A DNA stretch of 45,520 nucleotides from contig NZ_MLCL01000071.1 in NCBI RefSeq assembly GCF_001942625.1, positions 1 through 45,520 of the forward strand, written 5' to 3'. This DNA comes from Mycobacterium syngnathidarum. GTDB taxonomy: Bacteria; Actinomycetota; Actinomycetes; Mycobacteriales; Mycobacteriaceae. The translations under genes were made by a program, and so were the position numbers. Shown here piece by piece: positions 25,860 to 34,640 of the stretch (within the stretch, counting starts at the first letter, position 1; every line of letters begins with the position of its first letter). The notes under the pieces are model-generated. The model saw only the letters and a program-made list of their open reading frames with translations, was not told the origin of the DNA and ran no database searches.

Positions 25860-27367
25860 GACACACCGCCGACCTGACGGAAGCTCAACGCCGTGGCCAC
25901 GTCTTCGCGGGCCGGCATCGTCCGACCGGCCAGATCGGCCAACGTCCAAGCCACTCTCAAACTCCGGTCGGCCCCGCGCATGCTGATCAGCCCCCGGTCG
26001 AGTGCGAACCGCAACGGTTCCATGGCGGGTTTGGGCAAGCGGAACTCGCGTCGTAGCAGCGGGCCACGTACCTCGGCGTTGGTACCGATTCCGTACGGTT
26101 TCCACCGTTGTTGGGCGGCAAGGCGAGCGATGGCAACCCGCTCCCCCACCACGGCGCTGGACTCGCCGGCCTGTGGGGTGAACGCCCCGGCGGTCACCGG
26201 GTGCAATTCCACCTGCAGGTCGACGCGGTCCACCAACGGTCCCGACAGCTTGCCGCGGTATCGCAGCTTGGCCTGAGCCGAACAGACGCAATCCTCCGAT
26301 TTGGGCGGTGCGCACGGGCACGGGTTCGCCGCCAGAACCAATTGAAACCGGGCCGGGTAACATGCCACGCCGTCGCGACGGGCCAGCCGAATCTCACCAT
26401 CCTCCAAGGGAGTTCGTAGTGCTTCCAGCGCCCTGGTACCCATTTCGGCGAATTCGTCGAGAAACAACACGCCACGATGTGCCCGGCTGACCGCCCCCGG
26501 ACGGGCGAAACCACTTCCTCCCCCGACCAGTGCCGCCACCGACGACGTGTGGTGCGGAGCGACAAACTGCGGTCGGGTTATCAACGGGGTATTCCCGGCC
26601 AGCAACCCCGCCACCGAGTGAATCGCGGTCACCTCCAGCGACTCGCTCTGCGACAGCGGTGGCAACAAGCCCGGAAGACGCTGCGCCAGCATCGTTTTAC
26701 CGATACCGGGCGGGCCGGTGAGCAGCAGGTGATGAGCACCCGCGGCGGCGACTTCCAGGGCGTATCGCGCCTGAGCCTGACCGACCACGTCGGCGAGATC
26801 GGACGTGGGCTCCGGCGCCCGCCCGGGCGCGGCGACCCGGGCGACCAGATCGCCTTTGCCGTCCAGCCAGGTCTGCAGTTGACCCAAGGTATGCACACCG
26901 CACACCTCGATCCCGTCCACCAAACTCGCCTCGGCCAGGTTGTCGACGGGCACCACCACCAAGGGCCAGCCCTCGGCCTTGGCGGCGAGCACCGCGGGCA
27001 GGATGCCGTGGACCGGACGGACGCGGCCGTCGAGCGCGAGTTCGCCCAGCAGCACCGACTTCTCCAACCGGGCCCAGACCGTCTTGGTGTGCGCCGAGAG
27101 CACTGCCGCGGCCAGCGCCAGGTCATACACCGACCCGACCTTGCGCAAGGTCGCCGGTGACAGCGCCAACGTCAGCCGCGACATCGGCCAGGTGTTGCCA
27201 CAGTTGGTGATCGCTGCGCGTACCCGATCACGTGATTCCTGCAATGCCGTATCGGGCAGCCCCACCAGATGCACCCCGGGCAGCCCCGAGGTGATGTCTG
27301 CCTCGATCTCCACGATCACGCCGTCCACCGCCCGCACGGCCACCGAATAGGCTCTGCCCAAACCCAT
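25856..27367 (-). CDS. comM: ComM/YifB-family Mg-chelatase-like AAA+ ATPase
   Basis: 503-aa hexameric helicase-like ATPase; ComM promotes branch migration of integrating DNA in transformable bacteria. The N-terminal ChlI-like domain covers about 1-180 (ITSGLPGVHLVGLPDTALQE). Then come Walker A GPPGIGKT (218-225), Walker B LFLDE (301-305), and a four-Cys cluster (Cys350, 352, 360, 362) that may bind zinc. The gene order yraN, comM-like, dprA with 1-bp spacing and a 4-bp overlap is the conserved mycobacterial set (Rv2898c-Rv2896c). The gene symbol rests on family membership. Confidence 0.92.
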   Translation of the reverse strand: MGLGRAYSVAVRAVDGVIVEIEADITSGLPGVHLVGLPDTALQESRDRVRAAITNCGNTWPMSRLTLALSPATLRKVGSVYDLALAAAVLSAHTKTVWARLEKSVLLGELALDGRVRPVHGILPAVLAAKAEGWPLVVVPVDNLAEASLVDGIEVCGVHTLGQLQTWLDGKGDLVARVAAPGRAPEPTSDLADVVGQAQARYALEVAAAGAHHLLLTGPPGIGKTMLAQRLPGLLPPLSQSESLEVTAIHSVAGLLAGNTPLITRPQFVAPHHTSSVAALVGGGSGFARPGAVSRAHRGVLFLDEFAEMGTRALEALRTPLEDGEIRLARRDGVACYPARFQLVLAANPCPCAPPKSEDCVCSAQAKLRYRGKLSGPLVDRVDLQVELHPVTAGAFTPQAGESSAVVGERVAIARLAAQQRWKPYGIGTNAEVRGPLLRREFRLPKPAMEPLRFALDRGLISMRGADRSLRVAWTLADLAGRTMPAREDVATALSFRQVGGVS

Positions 27368-27368
27368 T

Positions 27369-27737
27369 TCAGCCCACCCCCTTGAGGTGTGTCAGCTCAG
27401 GTTCCCGGCGGTGCCCGATCCGCACCCCGATCACGTCGAGGCGCAGCGCGGCGAAACGCACCTCCTGCTCGGTCAGCCACAGCGCCGCCAACCGTCGGAT
27501 CCGGCGCACTTTCTGCGCCGTCACCGCCTCGGCAAGCCCACCGAACCCGTCGCCGGTGCGGGTCTTCACCTCGACGAACACCACGGTGTTCGTCGCGACC
27601 TCTTCGGCGATCACGTCGAGTTCGCCATAACGGCAGCGCCAATTGCGCGTCAGCATGCGCAACCCCTGCGCCGCCAGGTGCTCGACGGCCAACTGTTCAC
27701 CCAGTGCGCCGATCTCGGCCCGTGTCATAGAACTCAT
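27369..27737 (-). CDS. YraN/UPF0102 endonuclease-like protein
   Basis: 122 aa. The restriction-endonuclease-like core reads NWRCRYGELDVIAEE, then VVFVEVKTRTGDGFGG: the E-L-D-V and E-V-K residues form a PD-(D/E)xK metal site. Function in the cell is not established; its constant pairing with comM and dprA suggests DNA processing. The ATG at 27737 is chosen (MSSMTRAEIG); a GTG two codons upstream and an ATG at 27728 are alternatives. Ends 1 bp before the comM-like start. Equivalent to Rv2898c. Confidence 0.9.
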   Translation of the reverse strand: MSSMTRAEIGALGEQLAVEHLAAQGLRMLTRNWRCRYGELDVIAEEVATNTVVFVEVKTRTGDGFGGLAEAVTAQKVRRIRRLAALWLTEQEVRFAALRLDVIGVRIGHRREPELTHLKGVG

Positions 27738-27787
27738 GACCACACCGTGCGGACCAGGTCCGACAGAATCGACCCCTCAGGCCTGAG

Positions 27788-27814
27788 TTATCCCCAGCGT
27801 GGATTTCATCCACA
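27788..27814 (+). promoter_or_regulatory. Two DnaA-box-like 9-mers upstream of yraN
   Basis: TTATCCCCA (27788-27796) and TCATCCACA (27806-27814) are each one base from the consensus TTATCCACA. They share orientation with 18 bp between starts. They lie in the 104-bp gap between the thioesterase stop and yraN. Confidence 0.35.
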
Positions 27815-27841
27815 GGCGTCGGCAGCCTGGATGGCAGTCGC

Positions 27842-28651
27842 TCATTCCGGCACGCGGTCGGCGACCAGACCCTCCTGCACCAAGGTGGCCGCAACGGCGC
27901 CGTCGGCACGCAGCAGGCTTGACGTGATCAGCCCGCGGCCCCGCACGGTGGCCGGTGAACGTGACTCCAACAGGTTCCACTCCCCGGCCCGCACCGGGCG
28001 GTGAAACCAGATCGAGGAATCCGTGGTGCCACTGCGGTGACTCCGCGAACGCATGCTGTGCCCGTGCACGGCCAGCGCCGGATCGATCCCGTACAGGTCG
28101 GTGATGTAGACCGCAATCAGCATGTGCACCAACGGATCCTCGGGCAGGGCGGTGGTGACCCGCCACCACATCCGGCGCACGAAATCTTCCCCGGATCCCT
28201 CGTCGGCGATACGGATGTCGAACTCATCGAGTGGCAACGATGGTGCGGGCCCGGGGGGCCCGGTGCAGGGCAGCACCTCGGGATCGTGCGGCATCGCACC
28301 GATACCGTGTTCGGGGCCGGCTAGTTCCGTCGCGAACGACACCGTGGCCGTGGTGAGCATGCGGCCGTGCTCATACGAATCGACGCGCCGAGCCGAGGCG
28401 GTACGCCCGTCGTACACCTGCTGCACGCGGTATTCGGCTGATTCCCCGGCGTTTCCACCACGCAGGAACTGCAGGTGCATGTTGGTCGGTGACCGGTCCT
28501 CCCCCACGGTCCGGCAGGCCGCCGCCAGGCTCTGGGCGGCCAGCAGACCGCCGTAGGCCCGCTTGCCGGCCGGACCACTGGCCGGCCCGGTGAACACGTC
28601 ACCGTCGGGGTTGGTCCCGCGCACCTCAAGAAGATTCAGCAGATCGCTCAT
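27842..28651 (-). CDS. TesB-like acyl-CoA thioesterase (double hot-dog)
   Basis: 269 aa. Two hot-dog repeats: the first has KRAYGGLLAAQSLAAACRTV and MHLQFLRGGNAGE, the second TDSSIWFHRPVRAGEWNLLESRSP and VQEGLV. These supply the Asp, Ser/Thr and Gln expected of acyl-CoA thioesterase II. It hydrolyses an acyl-CoA to free acid and CoA. It is the last of a four-gene operon with a CoA-transferase, a fused E1 and a HAD phosphatase, and its ATG overlaps the CoA-transferase stop (ATGA). The chain length and substrate are unknown. Confidence 0.85.
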   Translation of the reverse strand: MSDLLNLLEVRGTNPDGDVFTGPASGPAGKRAYGGLLAAQSLAAACRTVGEDRSPTNMHLQFLRGGNAGESAEYRVQQVYDGRTASARRVDSYEHGRMLTTATVSFATELAGPEHGIGAMPHDPEVLPCTGPPGPAPSLPLDEFDIRIADEGSGEDFVRRMWWRVTTALPEDPLVHMLIAVYITDLYGIDPALAVHGHSMRSRSHRSGTTDSSIWFHRPVRAGEWNLLESRSPATVRGRGLITSSLLRADGAVAATLVQEGLVADRVPE

Positions 28652-29877
28652 CGCTGGTCGGTACCCGTCGCAACGGTACCGGATTCGGTCAGCGCCACGA
28701 TCTCGTCGGCCCCGAGGCCGAGATGTTCGGCCAGCACTGTGGTGGTGTCATCGCCGAGGGCGGGCGCGGGGACCGCAGACGGATACATCCCGCCGATGGA
28801 CATGGGCAGGCCCGGCGCCAGGTAGGTGCCGATGCCTGGCTGCTCCAGCGGGGTGAACAGCGGGTTGGCCACTACGCGGTGGTCGACGGCCACCTCGGCG
28901 AAGCTGCGGTACCGCTCCCACAGCACCGAGGTTCCCGACAACGCCGCGCTGATCTCGTCGGCGGTGTGTTCGGAAAACCACAGGGTGAACAGTCCGGTCA
29001 GCGCGTCGCGGTGAACGTAACGCTGGCCTTCGTCGCTGAAGTCCGCACCGAAGGCCTCGGCAAGTGCGGCAACGGCTTTGGTGGTGCCGGTCACCTCGGT
29101 GAGGTCACGGAAGTGCCGGCCGGTGAGCGCCACCAGCATGAAGCCCACGCCATCACTGCTGGTGAAGTTCTGCCCGTATGTGCCGTAGAGCGTGTTGCCG
29201 AGCCGTTCGCGTCCGGTGCCGTTGATCATCACCTCGGTGAGGAATCCGAGATTGCCTGCGGTGGCGAGAGCGACGTTCTCCAGCGGGATGCTGACCCTGG
29301 CGCCCTCACCCGTGGAATCGCGGTGACGCAGCGCGGTACTGACCGCCAGCGCCACGTACAACCCGCAGCTGACATCCCAGGCCGGCAGCACGTGGTTGAC
29401 CGGGGTGGACAGCTGCGACGGCCCGGTGACCAGCGGGAAACCCAGCCCGGCGTTGACCGTGTAATCCACCCCGGTACCGCCGTCGGCGCGCCCGGACACC
29501 TCGACGTGGATCAGGTCAGGCCGCAGCGCCGCCAGCACGTCATATGAATGCCATTGCCGCCCAGCAACATTTGTGATGAGAACACCGGCTTCGGCGATCA
29601 GGCGCTGCACCAGCTGCTGCCCCTCGGGCGAGCGCATGTCGGCAGCCACCGATTGCTTGCCCTTGTTCAGGCCGGCCCAGTAGATACTTTCGCCGCCGTC
29701 GGTCAGCGGCCAGCGGTGATAGTCGGCAGCCCCGCCGATCGGGTCGACCCGCACCACCTCGGCGCCCAGCTGAGCCAGGGTCATGCCGGCCAGCGGTACC
29801 GCGACGAAACTGGAAATCTCGATGATCCGTACGCCCGCCAGCGGGCGGGTCGGGTCCGGCGTTACAGAGTCGGCCAT
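28648..29877 (-). CDS. CaiB/BaiF (family III) CoA-transferase
   Basis: 409 aa from the ATG at 29877. The family III start is recognisable: LAGVRIIEISSFVAVPLAGMTLAQLGAEVVRVDP, then YWAGLNKGKQSVAADMRSPEGQ. Asp168 in PAWDVSCG is the candidate for the acyl-anhydride-forming aspartate, and GEGARVSIPLENVAL follows. It moves CoA between two carboxylic acids. Neighbours (fused E1 10 bp upstream, thioesterase overlapping downstream) suggest it acts on an acyl or hydroxyacyl acid derived from a branched or unusual 2-oxo acid. Racemases (MCR type) share the fold and cannot be excluded fully. Confidence 0.87.
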   Translation of the reverse strand: MADSVTPDPTRPLAGVRIIEISSFVAVPLAGMTLAQLGAEVVRVDPIGGAADYHRWPLTDGGESIYWAGLNKGKQSVAADMRSPEGQQLVQRLIAEAGVLITNVAGRQWHSYDVLAALRPDLIHVEVSGRADGGTGVDYTVNAGLGFPLVTGPSQLSTPVNHVLPAWDVSCGLYVALAVSTALRHRDSTGEGARVSIPLENVALATAGNLGFLTEVMINGTGRERLGNTLYGTYGQNFTSSDGVGFMLVALTGRHFRDLTEVTGTTKAVAALAEAFGADFSDEGQRYVHRDALTGLFTLWFSEHTADEISAALSGTSVLWERYRSFAEVAVDHRVVANPLFTPLEQPGIGTYLAPGLPMSIGGMYPSAVPAPALGDDTTTVLAEHLGLGADEIVALTESGTVATGTDQR

Positions 29878-29887
29878 GGCAGTCAAG

Positions 29888-32032
29888 CTATCGTGCGCTC
29901 ACCAGTTTCACCGCGGCGGCCTCGATGGTGTCCTCGGACAACAGCACCTGCAGCGCGGCATCACCGAGCGGGATGAAACTGTCGGCACTGGCGACCCGCT
30001 GCACCGCCCCGGCGTAGCCGTGGTCGGTGAGTTCCGCCAGCACTCCCTCGCCCACGCCCCCCGTGTGGCGGGTCTCGTCGACGATGAGCACCCGCCCGCT
30101 CACATTCGCTTCGCGCAGCATGTCCTCGACCGGGAGCGGCGACAACCAACGCAGATCGACCACCCGCGCCGCGATGCCCGCCCCGGCCAGTCGCCGAGCC
30201 ACCCGCAGGCTCATGAACACACCGTTCCCGAACGTGAGAATGGTCAGATCGGTGCCGTCACCGTAGGTGCGGGCCGCACCGACGCGCACGGGTTGGTTCG
30301 GATAGGGCGCCAGCCAGCACTGATCGCCGTCGGCGTAGAGGTCCTTGGTGTGGTACAGCGCGATCGGTTCGAGGTAAACACACACCGCGCCAGCATCTTT
30401 GGCAGCAACGACACACGTGTGCAGCATGGCCGCGGCATCATCGGGACGCGACGGTGAGGCGATCACCACCCCGGGAATGTCGCGGACCGCCGCGATCGAG
30501 TTGTCGTTGTGAAAGTGGCCGCCGAACCCCTTCTGGTAGCCGTAGCCCGCGATCCGCACCACCATCGGGTTGCGGTATTGGCGTTTCGAGAAGAACTGCA
30601 GCGTGGCCCCTTCACCGCGGATCTGGTCGCCGGCGTTGTGCAGATAGGCGAGGTACTGGATCTCCGGGATCGGCAGCAGGCCCGATACCCCGGCCCCCAG
30701 CGCCAGTCCGAGGATCGTCTGTTCGTCGAGCAAGGTGTCGAACACCCGGGCGGGCCCCGCGGTGGCCTGCAATCCGCGGGTCACCCCGTAGACCCCACCC
30801 TTGCGGGCGATGTCCTCGCCGAACACGATCGCCTCCGGGTGGGTGTGAAGCACCTCCTGCAGCGCCCGGTTGATGGCCAGAGCCAGGGTCAGCGGCGGGC
30901 CGCCGGGATCACCCGGCGCGACGACGGAAACGGCGCGGGTGTCGTCGAGTGTTTCGCGCAGCGGCTGCATCACCGTGGGTGCGCTGTCCAACTGCGGGCA
31001 GGCGCTGATCTCGCGAGCCAGTTCCGTCACCTCGGCCCGCTTGTCCTCGTAACGTCGCAGTGCCTGCTCGGGGGTCAGCACACCATGGGCCACCAGCATT
31101 CTCGCCGTATTGAGCACCGGATCACGCTCATAGTCGGCGACGATGTCGGCGGGCGCGCGGTAGGCCTGCTCGTAGTCGCTACCGGCATGCCCCATCAATC
31201 GCACCGTACAAAGGTGCAGGAACGCCGGCTTGCGTTCACGGCGGACCCAATCTGCTGCGGCACGCGCCGTTTCGACCGTCTCGACGAGGTCGCAGCCATC
31301 GGCGGCGAAGTACCGCAGCCCCTTACGGTCGCCATACGCGCGGGCGATCCAGCCGCGCGGTGTCGGCGTGCTGATTCCGATGCCGTTGTCCTCGCAGACG
31401 AACAGCAGCGGCATCGGAAGCCCCTGATAGGCGGCGTGCAACGTGGCGTTCACCGCGCCGACGGTGGTCGAGTGGTTCGCAGAGGCGTCACCGAAGCTAC
31501 ACACCGTCACCGCGTCGTCCGGCCATGGGCATGGCACACCCAGCTTGCGGGTGCGCGCGATCGAGAAGGCCACCCCGACCGCCCGTGGCAGGTGCGAGGC
31601 GATGGTGGAGGTCTGCGGAATGATGTTCAGGTCGTGGCGGCCGAACACCTTGTGCCGCCCACCGGAGATCGGTTCGGCCGTGGCCGCCACCAACCCCAGC
31701 AGCACGTCGCGCAGCGGATCGCAACCACCGATCTGAGCGGCGCGCGCCAGGTAGAAGCCGCCCGAGCGGTAGTGCAGCAGCGCAGGATCGGTAAGCCGCA
31801 GCGCGGCGGCGACAGCGGCATTGCCCTCGTGCCCAGAAGATCCGATGGTGTAGAAGCCCTTGCCTTGGCCGCGCAGCCACCGGGCGGCCAAGTCCAAATG
31901 CCTGCTGCCCAGCTGGGCGTCGAAGAGCGCCAAGGCATTCGGCACCTTCAGCGTGGGCGCCTCGCCTCGGCCCGGCGTGCCGAGCGCCGACACCGTTGCG
32001 GTGTAGTACGCGTCGATGGGCTCGCTGGTCAT
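29888..32032 (-). CDS. Fused 2-oxoacid dehydrogenase E1 (alpha+beta), thiamine-diphosphate dependent
   Basis: 714 aa. Residues about 30-340 are an E1-alpha-like domain, with the ThDP/Mg motif spanning 181-216 (GDASANHS...EDN, the usual GDG being GDA). Residues about 378-714 are the E1-beta transketolase-like domain (INRALQEVLHTHPEAIVFGEDIARKGGVYGVT and the C-terminal VDETRHTGGVGEGVLAEL). Decarboxylates a 2-oxo acid, probably branched-chain type. No lipoyl E2 or dihydrolipoyl dehydrogenase gene is present in the cluster, so it must borrow them or do something else. The HAD gene ends 1 bp upstream of its start. Confidence 0.85.
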   Translation of the reverse strand: MTSEPIDAYYTATVSALGTPGRGEAPTLKVPNALALFDAQLGSRHLDLAARWLRGQGKGFYTIGSSGHEGNAAVAAALRLTDPALLHYRSGGFYLARAAQIGGCDPLRDVLLGLVAATAEPISGGRHKVFGRHDLNIIPQTSTIASHLPRAVGVAFSIARTRKLGVPCPWPDDAVTVCSFGDASANHSTTVGAVNATLHAAYQGLPMPLLFVCEDNGIGISTPTPRGWIARAYGDRKGLRYFAADGCDLVETVETARAAADWVRRERKPAFLHLCTVRLMGHAGSDYEQAYRAPADIVADYERDPVLNTARMLVAHGVLTPEQALRRYEDKRAEVTELAREISACPQLDSAPTVMQPLRETLDDTRAVSVVAPGDPGGPPLTLALAINRALQEVLHTHPEAIVFGEDIARKGGVYGVTRGLQATAGPARVFDTLLDEQTILGLALGAGVSGLLPIPEIQYLAYLHNAGDQIRGEGATLQFFSKRQYRNPMVVRIAGYGYQKGFGGHFHNDNSIAAVRDIPGVVIASPSRPDDAAAMLHTCVVAAKDAGAVCVYLEPIALYHTKDLYADGDQCWLAPYPNQPVRVGAARTYGDGTDLTILTFGNGVFMSLRVARRLAGAGIAARVVDLRWLSPLPVEDMLREANVSGRVLIVDETRHTGGVGEGVLAELTDHGYAGAVQRVASADSFIPLGDAALQVLLSEDTIEAAAVKLVSAR

Positions 32033-32033
32033 C

Positions 32034-32807
32034 TCAGATCAGCTCGATCGCCTCGGCGATCGACGGCAATACCCGGCTCGGCCGGAAGGGGAACCGCTCG
32101 ATGTCGGAGACTGACGTCGATCCGGTGAGCACCAGGATGGTTTCCAACCCGGCCTCGATCCCGGCCACCACGTCGGTGTCCATCCGGTCACCCACCATCA
32201 CGGTGTTCTCCGAATGCGCCGCGATCCGGTTGAGCGCGCTGCGGAACATCATCGGGTTCGGCTTGCCGACGAAGTAGGGGTCGCGACCGGTGGCCTTGGT
32301 GATCATCGCCGCCACCGAGCCGGTCGCGGGCAACGGGCCCTCGGCCGACGGACCCGAGACATCGGGATTGGTGGCGATGAACCGGGCACCGCCGAGAATC
32401 AGCCGAACGGCCTTGGTGATCGCCTCGAACGAATACGTGCGGGTCTCGCCCAACACCACGTAGTCCGGCTCGATGTCGGTCAGGGTGTAACCGACCTCGT
32501 GCAGAGCGGTGGTCAGCCCGGCCTCGCCGATCACATACGCCGAGCCGCCCGGCTGCTGGTCGGCCAGGAACGCCGCCGTCGCCAGGGCCGACGTCCAGAT
32601 CGATGCCTCGGGCACCACCAGCCCCGAACGCGCCAATCGGGCCGCGAGATCACGCGGCGTGAAAATCGAGTTGTTGGTCAACACCAGGAACGGCCGTTGT
32701 TTGTCCGTCAGGGTCTGCAGGAACTCGGCGGCGCCCGGCAGCGCATGTTCTTCGCGCACCAGGACGCCGTCCATGTCGGTTAGCCAGCACTGGGCAGGTG
32801 AACGCAC
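32034..32807 (-). CDS. HAD-superfamily phosphatase, NagD/HAD-IIA type
   Basis: 257 aa. Motif I is LTDMDGVLV (nucleophile Asp11, acid/base Asp13). TNNS gives motif II, the Lys of FVGKPNP motif III, and [12 protein letters not shown] motif IV. The cap inserted between motifs II and III is of the C2/NagD type. It dephosphorylates a small metabolite (glycerol phosphate, nucleotide or sugar phosphate). GTG start at 32807. It leads the operon with the fused E1, but a biochemical link to that enzyme is not evident. Confidence 0.88.
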   Translation of the reverse strand: MRSPAQCWLTDMDGVLVREEHALPGAAEFLQTLTDKQRPFLVLTNNSIFTPRDLAARLARSGLVVPEASIWTSALATAAFLADQQPGGSAYVIGEAGLTTALHEVGYTLTDIEPDYVVLGETRTYSFEAITKAVRLILGGARFIATNPDVSGPSAEGPLPATGSVAAMITKATGRDPYFVGKPNPMMFRSALNRIAAHSENTVMVGDRMDTDVVAGIEAGLETILVLTGSTSVSDIERFPFRPSRVLPSIAEAIELI

Positions 32808-32852
32808 CCGTCCAGTGTCTCAACTTGGGGTGCGGATCAGGGGCCAACGGAG

Positions 32853-32861
32853 TTATCCACA
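32853..32861 (+). promoter_or_regulatory. Consensus DnaA box
   Basis: TTATCCACA, an exact match to the consensus, lies in the 105-bp promoter gap between the divergent HAD and coiled-coil genes. A single box could regulate transcription or be chance. Confidence 0.4.
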
Positions 32862-32912
32862 GGGTGTCGCGATGGCATGGCTGTGGTGATCTGACGCCCT
32901 TACGATGGGGCC

Positions 32913-33191
32913 ATGGCCGCCCTGGAAGACCTCGAAGCGCGCGTCGCCGCACTCGAGGCCGATCGCTTCGACTACCGCGCGGTGCTGGCGGCGATCAACG
33001 CACTGGGCGCGAATCAGCGGGATCAGGGAACGAGGTTGACATCCGTCGAGGGACTGCTCACGTCAGTTGAGGGACGCCTCGCCTCGGTTGAAACCGAGCT
33101 CGCTGATTTTCGGTTGGAGACCCGCGCCCGCTTCCGTTCAGTCGACGAGCACCTGGCCGAGATCAAGGACCTCATCATCGGGAGGCGCTGA
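32913..33191 (+). CDS. Small coiled-coil protein
   Basis: 92 aa, no signal or membrane segment. Heptads run almost throughout (LEDLEARVAALEADR, then LTSVEGL-LTSVEGR-LASVETE at about 42-62, then ARFRSVDEHLAEIKDLI). This predicts a long helical hairpin or oligomer. The three near-identical heptads resemble a recent expansion at the protein level, though the codons differ. A strong terminator follows 4 bp after its stop. I do not recognise a family. It could be a scaffold or a partner of a neighbouring protein. Confidence 0.7.
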   Translation: MAALEDLEARVAALEADRFDYRAVLAAINALGANQRDQGTRLTSVEGLLTSVEGRLASVETELADFRLETRARFRSVDEHLAEIKDLIIGRR

Positions 33192-33194
33192 CGC

Positions 33195-33230
33195 CGAAGG
33201 CCCGGTATGCGAACACATACCGGGGCTTCG
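33195..33230. terminator. Bidirectional terminator between converging genes
   Basis: CGAAGGCCCGGTATG (33195-33209) pairs with CATACCGGGGCTTCG (33216-33230) over 15 positions with one mismatch and a 6-nt loop. It sits between the coiled-coil gene (ends 33191) and the aminotransferase (ends 33242, minus). No T-tract on either side. Confidence 0.75.
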
Positions 33231-33241
33231 CGCGTGGGACG

Positions 33242-34627
33242 TCAGTTGGTGTGCTGATCGGCGACGTCGAGTGCGGAGTCCAGGATCGCCAGACCTTCCC
33301 GCGCCTCTTCCACCGTCACGTTGCACGGCGGCACGACGTGGATGCGGTTGTAGTTCGCGAACGGCAGCAGGCCGCCTGCCTTGCAGGCACCGACCACGGC
33401 GTTCATCGCCGGGCTGGAGCCACCGTAGGGCGCCAACGGCTCGCGGGTCTGCTGATCGGCGACGAGCTCGACCGCCCAGAACACGCCGGCGCCGCGCACC
33501 TCGCCGACGCTGCGGTGCTTGCCAGCCAACTCGGCCAGGCCCGGCGCCAGCACCTCCGTGCCGATCGTGGCCGCATTCTCGACCATGCCCTCGTCGGCCA
33601 TCGCATTGATGGTCGCGACCGCTGCGGCACAAGCCAACGGATGACCCGAGTAGGTCAGCCCACCGGGGTAGGCGCGGTGCGCGAAGGTCTGGTAGATCTC
33701 GGGGCTGATCGCCACACCGCCGAGCGGCACGTACCCGGAGTTGACCCCCTTGGCGAACGTCATCAGGTCCGGCACCACGTCGAAGTGGTTGATGGAGAAC
33801 CACTTTCCACTGCGCCCGAAGCCGGCCATCACCTCGTCGGCAATGAACACGATGCCGTGCCTGCTACAGATCTCACGCACCCCGGCGATGTATCCGGGCG
33901 GCGGGACCATGATGCCCGCGGTGCCCGGGATCGATTCCAGGATGATCGCGGCGATGGTGGTCGGACCCTCCATCTGGATCAGCTTGTCGAGGTACTCCAG
34001 CGCGCGCTGGGACTCCTGTTCCTCGGTCTCGGCATAGAACGAAGAGCGGTACAGGAACGGACCGTTGAAGTGCACGACACCGGCGTTGCCCCGGTCGTTG
34101 GGCCAGCGCCGCGGGTCACCGGTGAGGTTGATCGCGGTCTCGGTGCCGCCGTGGTAGGCCCGGTACCGCGACAAGACCTTGTAGCGGCCGGTGTGCAGAC
34201 GCGCCATGCGCACCGCATGCTCGACCGCGTCGGCACCACCGTTGGTGAAGAACACCTTGTTCAGCTCACCGGGGGTGCGCTCGGCGATCAGCCGGGCCGC
34301 CTCCGAGCGTGCCGCGTTGGCGTACTGCGGGGCCACCGTGCACAGCTTGGCCGCCTGTTCGGCAATGGCGGCAACAACTTTCGGGTGCTGATGCCCGATG
34401 TTGGTGTTGACCAGCTGGGAGGAGAAGTCCAGCAGCCGGTTGCCGTCACCGTCCCACACGTAGGAGCCCTGCGCGGCGGTGATCGTCATCGGCGAGATCT
34501 CCTCCTGCGCCGACCAGGAGTGGAACACGTGCGCGCGGTCGAGTTCATAGGCACGCGCAGCCTCGGCCTTCGCCGCCTCGACGGTCAATCCGTTGGGCAG
34601 CGTGGCGGACTCTTGGGTCACAGTCAT
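33242..34627 (-). CDS. Class III (omega) aminotransferase
   Basis: 461-aa PLP enzyme. Lys293 in TFAKGVNSGY binds PLP, Asp264 in FIADEVMAGFG holds the ring nitrogen, and FFTNGGADAVEHAVRMAR is the phosphate-binding segment. Members of this subgroup transaminate omega-amino acids such as beta-alanine, GABA or taurine to the semialdehyde. It lies 13 bp after the methylmalonate-semialdehyde dehydrogenase gene and so is in the same transcript. The two together would take beta-alanine or 3-aminoisobutyrate through a semialdehyde to acetyl- or propionyl-CoA. That substrate is an inference from context. Confidence 0.88.
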   Translation of the reverse strand: MTVTQESATLPNGLTVEAAKAEAARAYELDRAHVFHSWSAQEEISPMTITAAQGSYVWDGDGNRLLDFSSQLVNTNIGHQHPKVVAAIAEQAAKLCTVAPQYANAARSEAARLIAERTPGELNKVFFTNGGADAVEHAVRMARLHTGRYKVLSRYRAYHGGTETAINLTGDPRRWPNDRGNAGVVHFNGPFLYRSSFYAETEEQESQRALEYLDKLIQMEGPTTIAAIILESIPGTAGIMVPPPGYIAGVREICSRHGIVFIADEVMAGFGRSGKWFSINHFDVVPDLMTFAKGVNSGYVPLGGVAISPEIYQTFAHRAYPGGLTYSGHPLACAAAVATINAMADEGMVENAATIGTEVLAPGLAELAGKHRSVGEVRGAGVFWAVELVADQQTREPLAPYGGSSPAMNAVVGACKAGGLLPFANYNRIHVVPPCNVTVEEAREGLAILDSALDVADQHTN

Positions 34628-34640
34628 GGGTGGAATTCTC

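Noticed and set aside
27744..27841. Expected fdhD/fdhF genes between yraN and DUF2469
   Set aside because: M. tuberculosis carries formate-dehydrogenase-type genes near here, but none is present in this window; other genes occupy the interval, so nothing is annotated.
30509..32128. A 539-codon plus-strand frame antisense to the fused E1
   Set aside because: Shadow of the E1 gene; no motif, no start signal.
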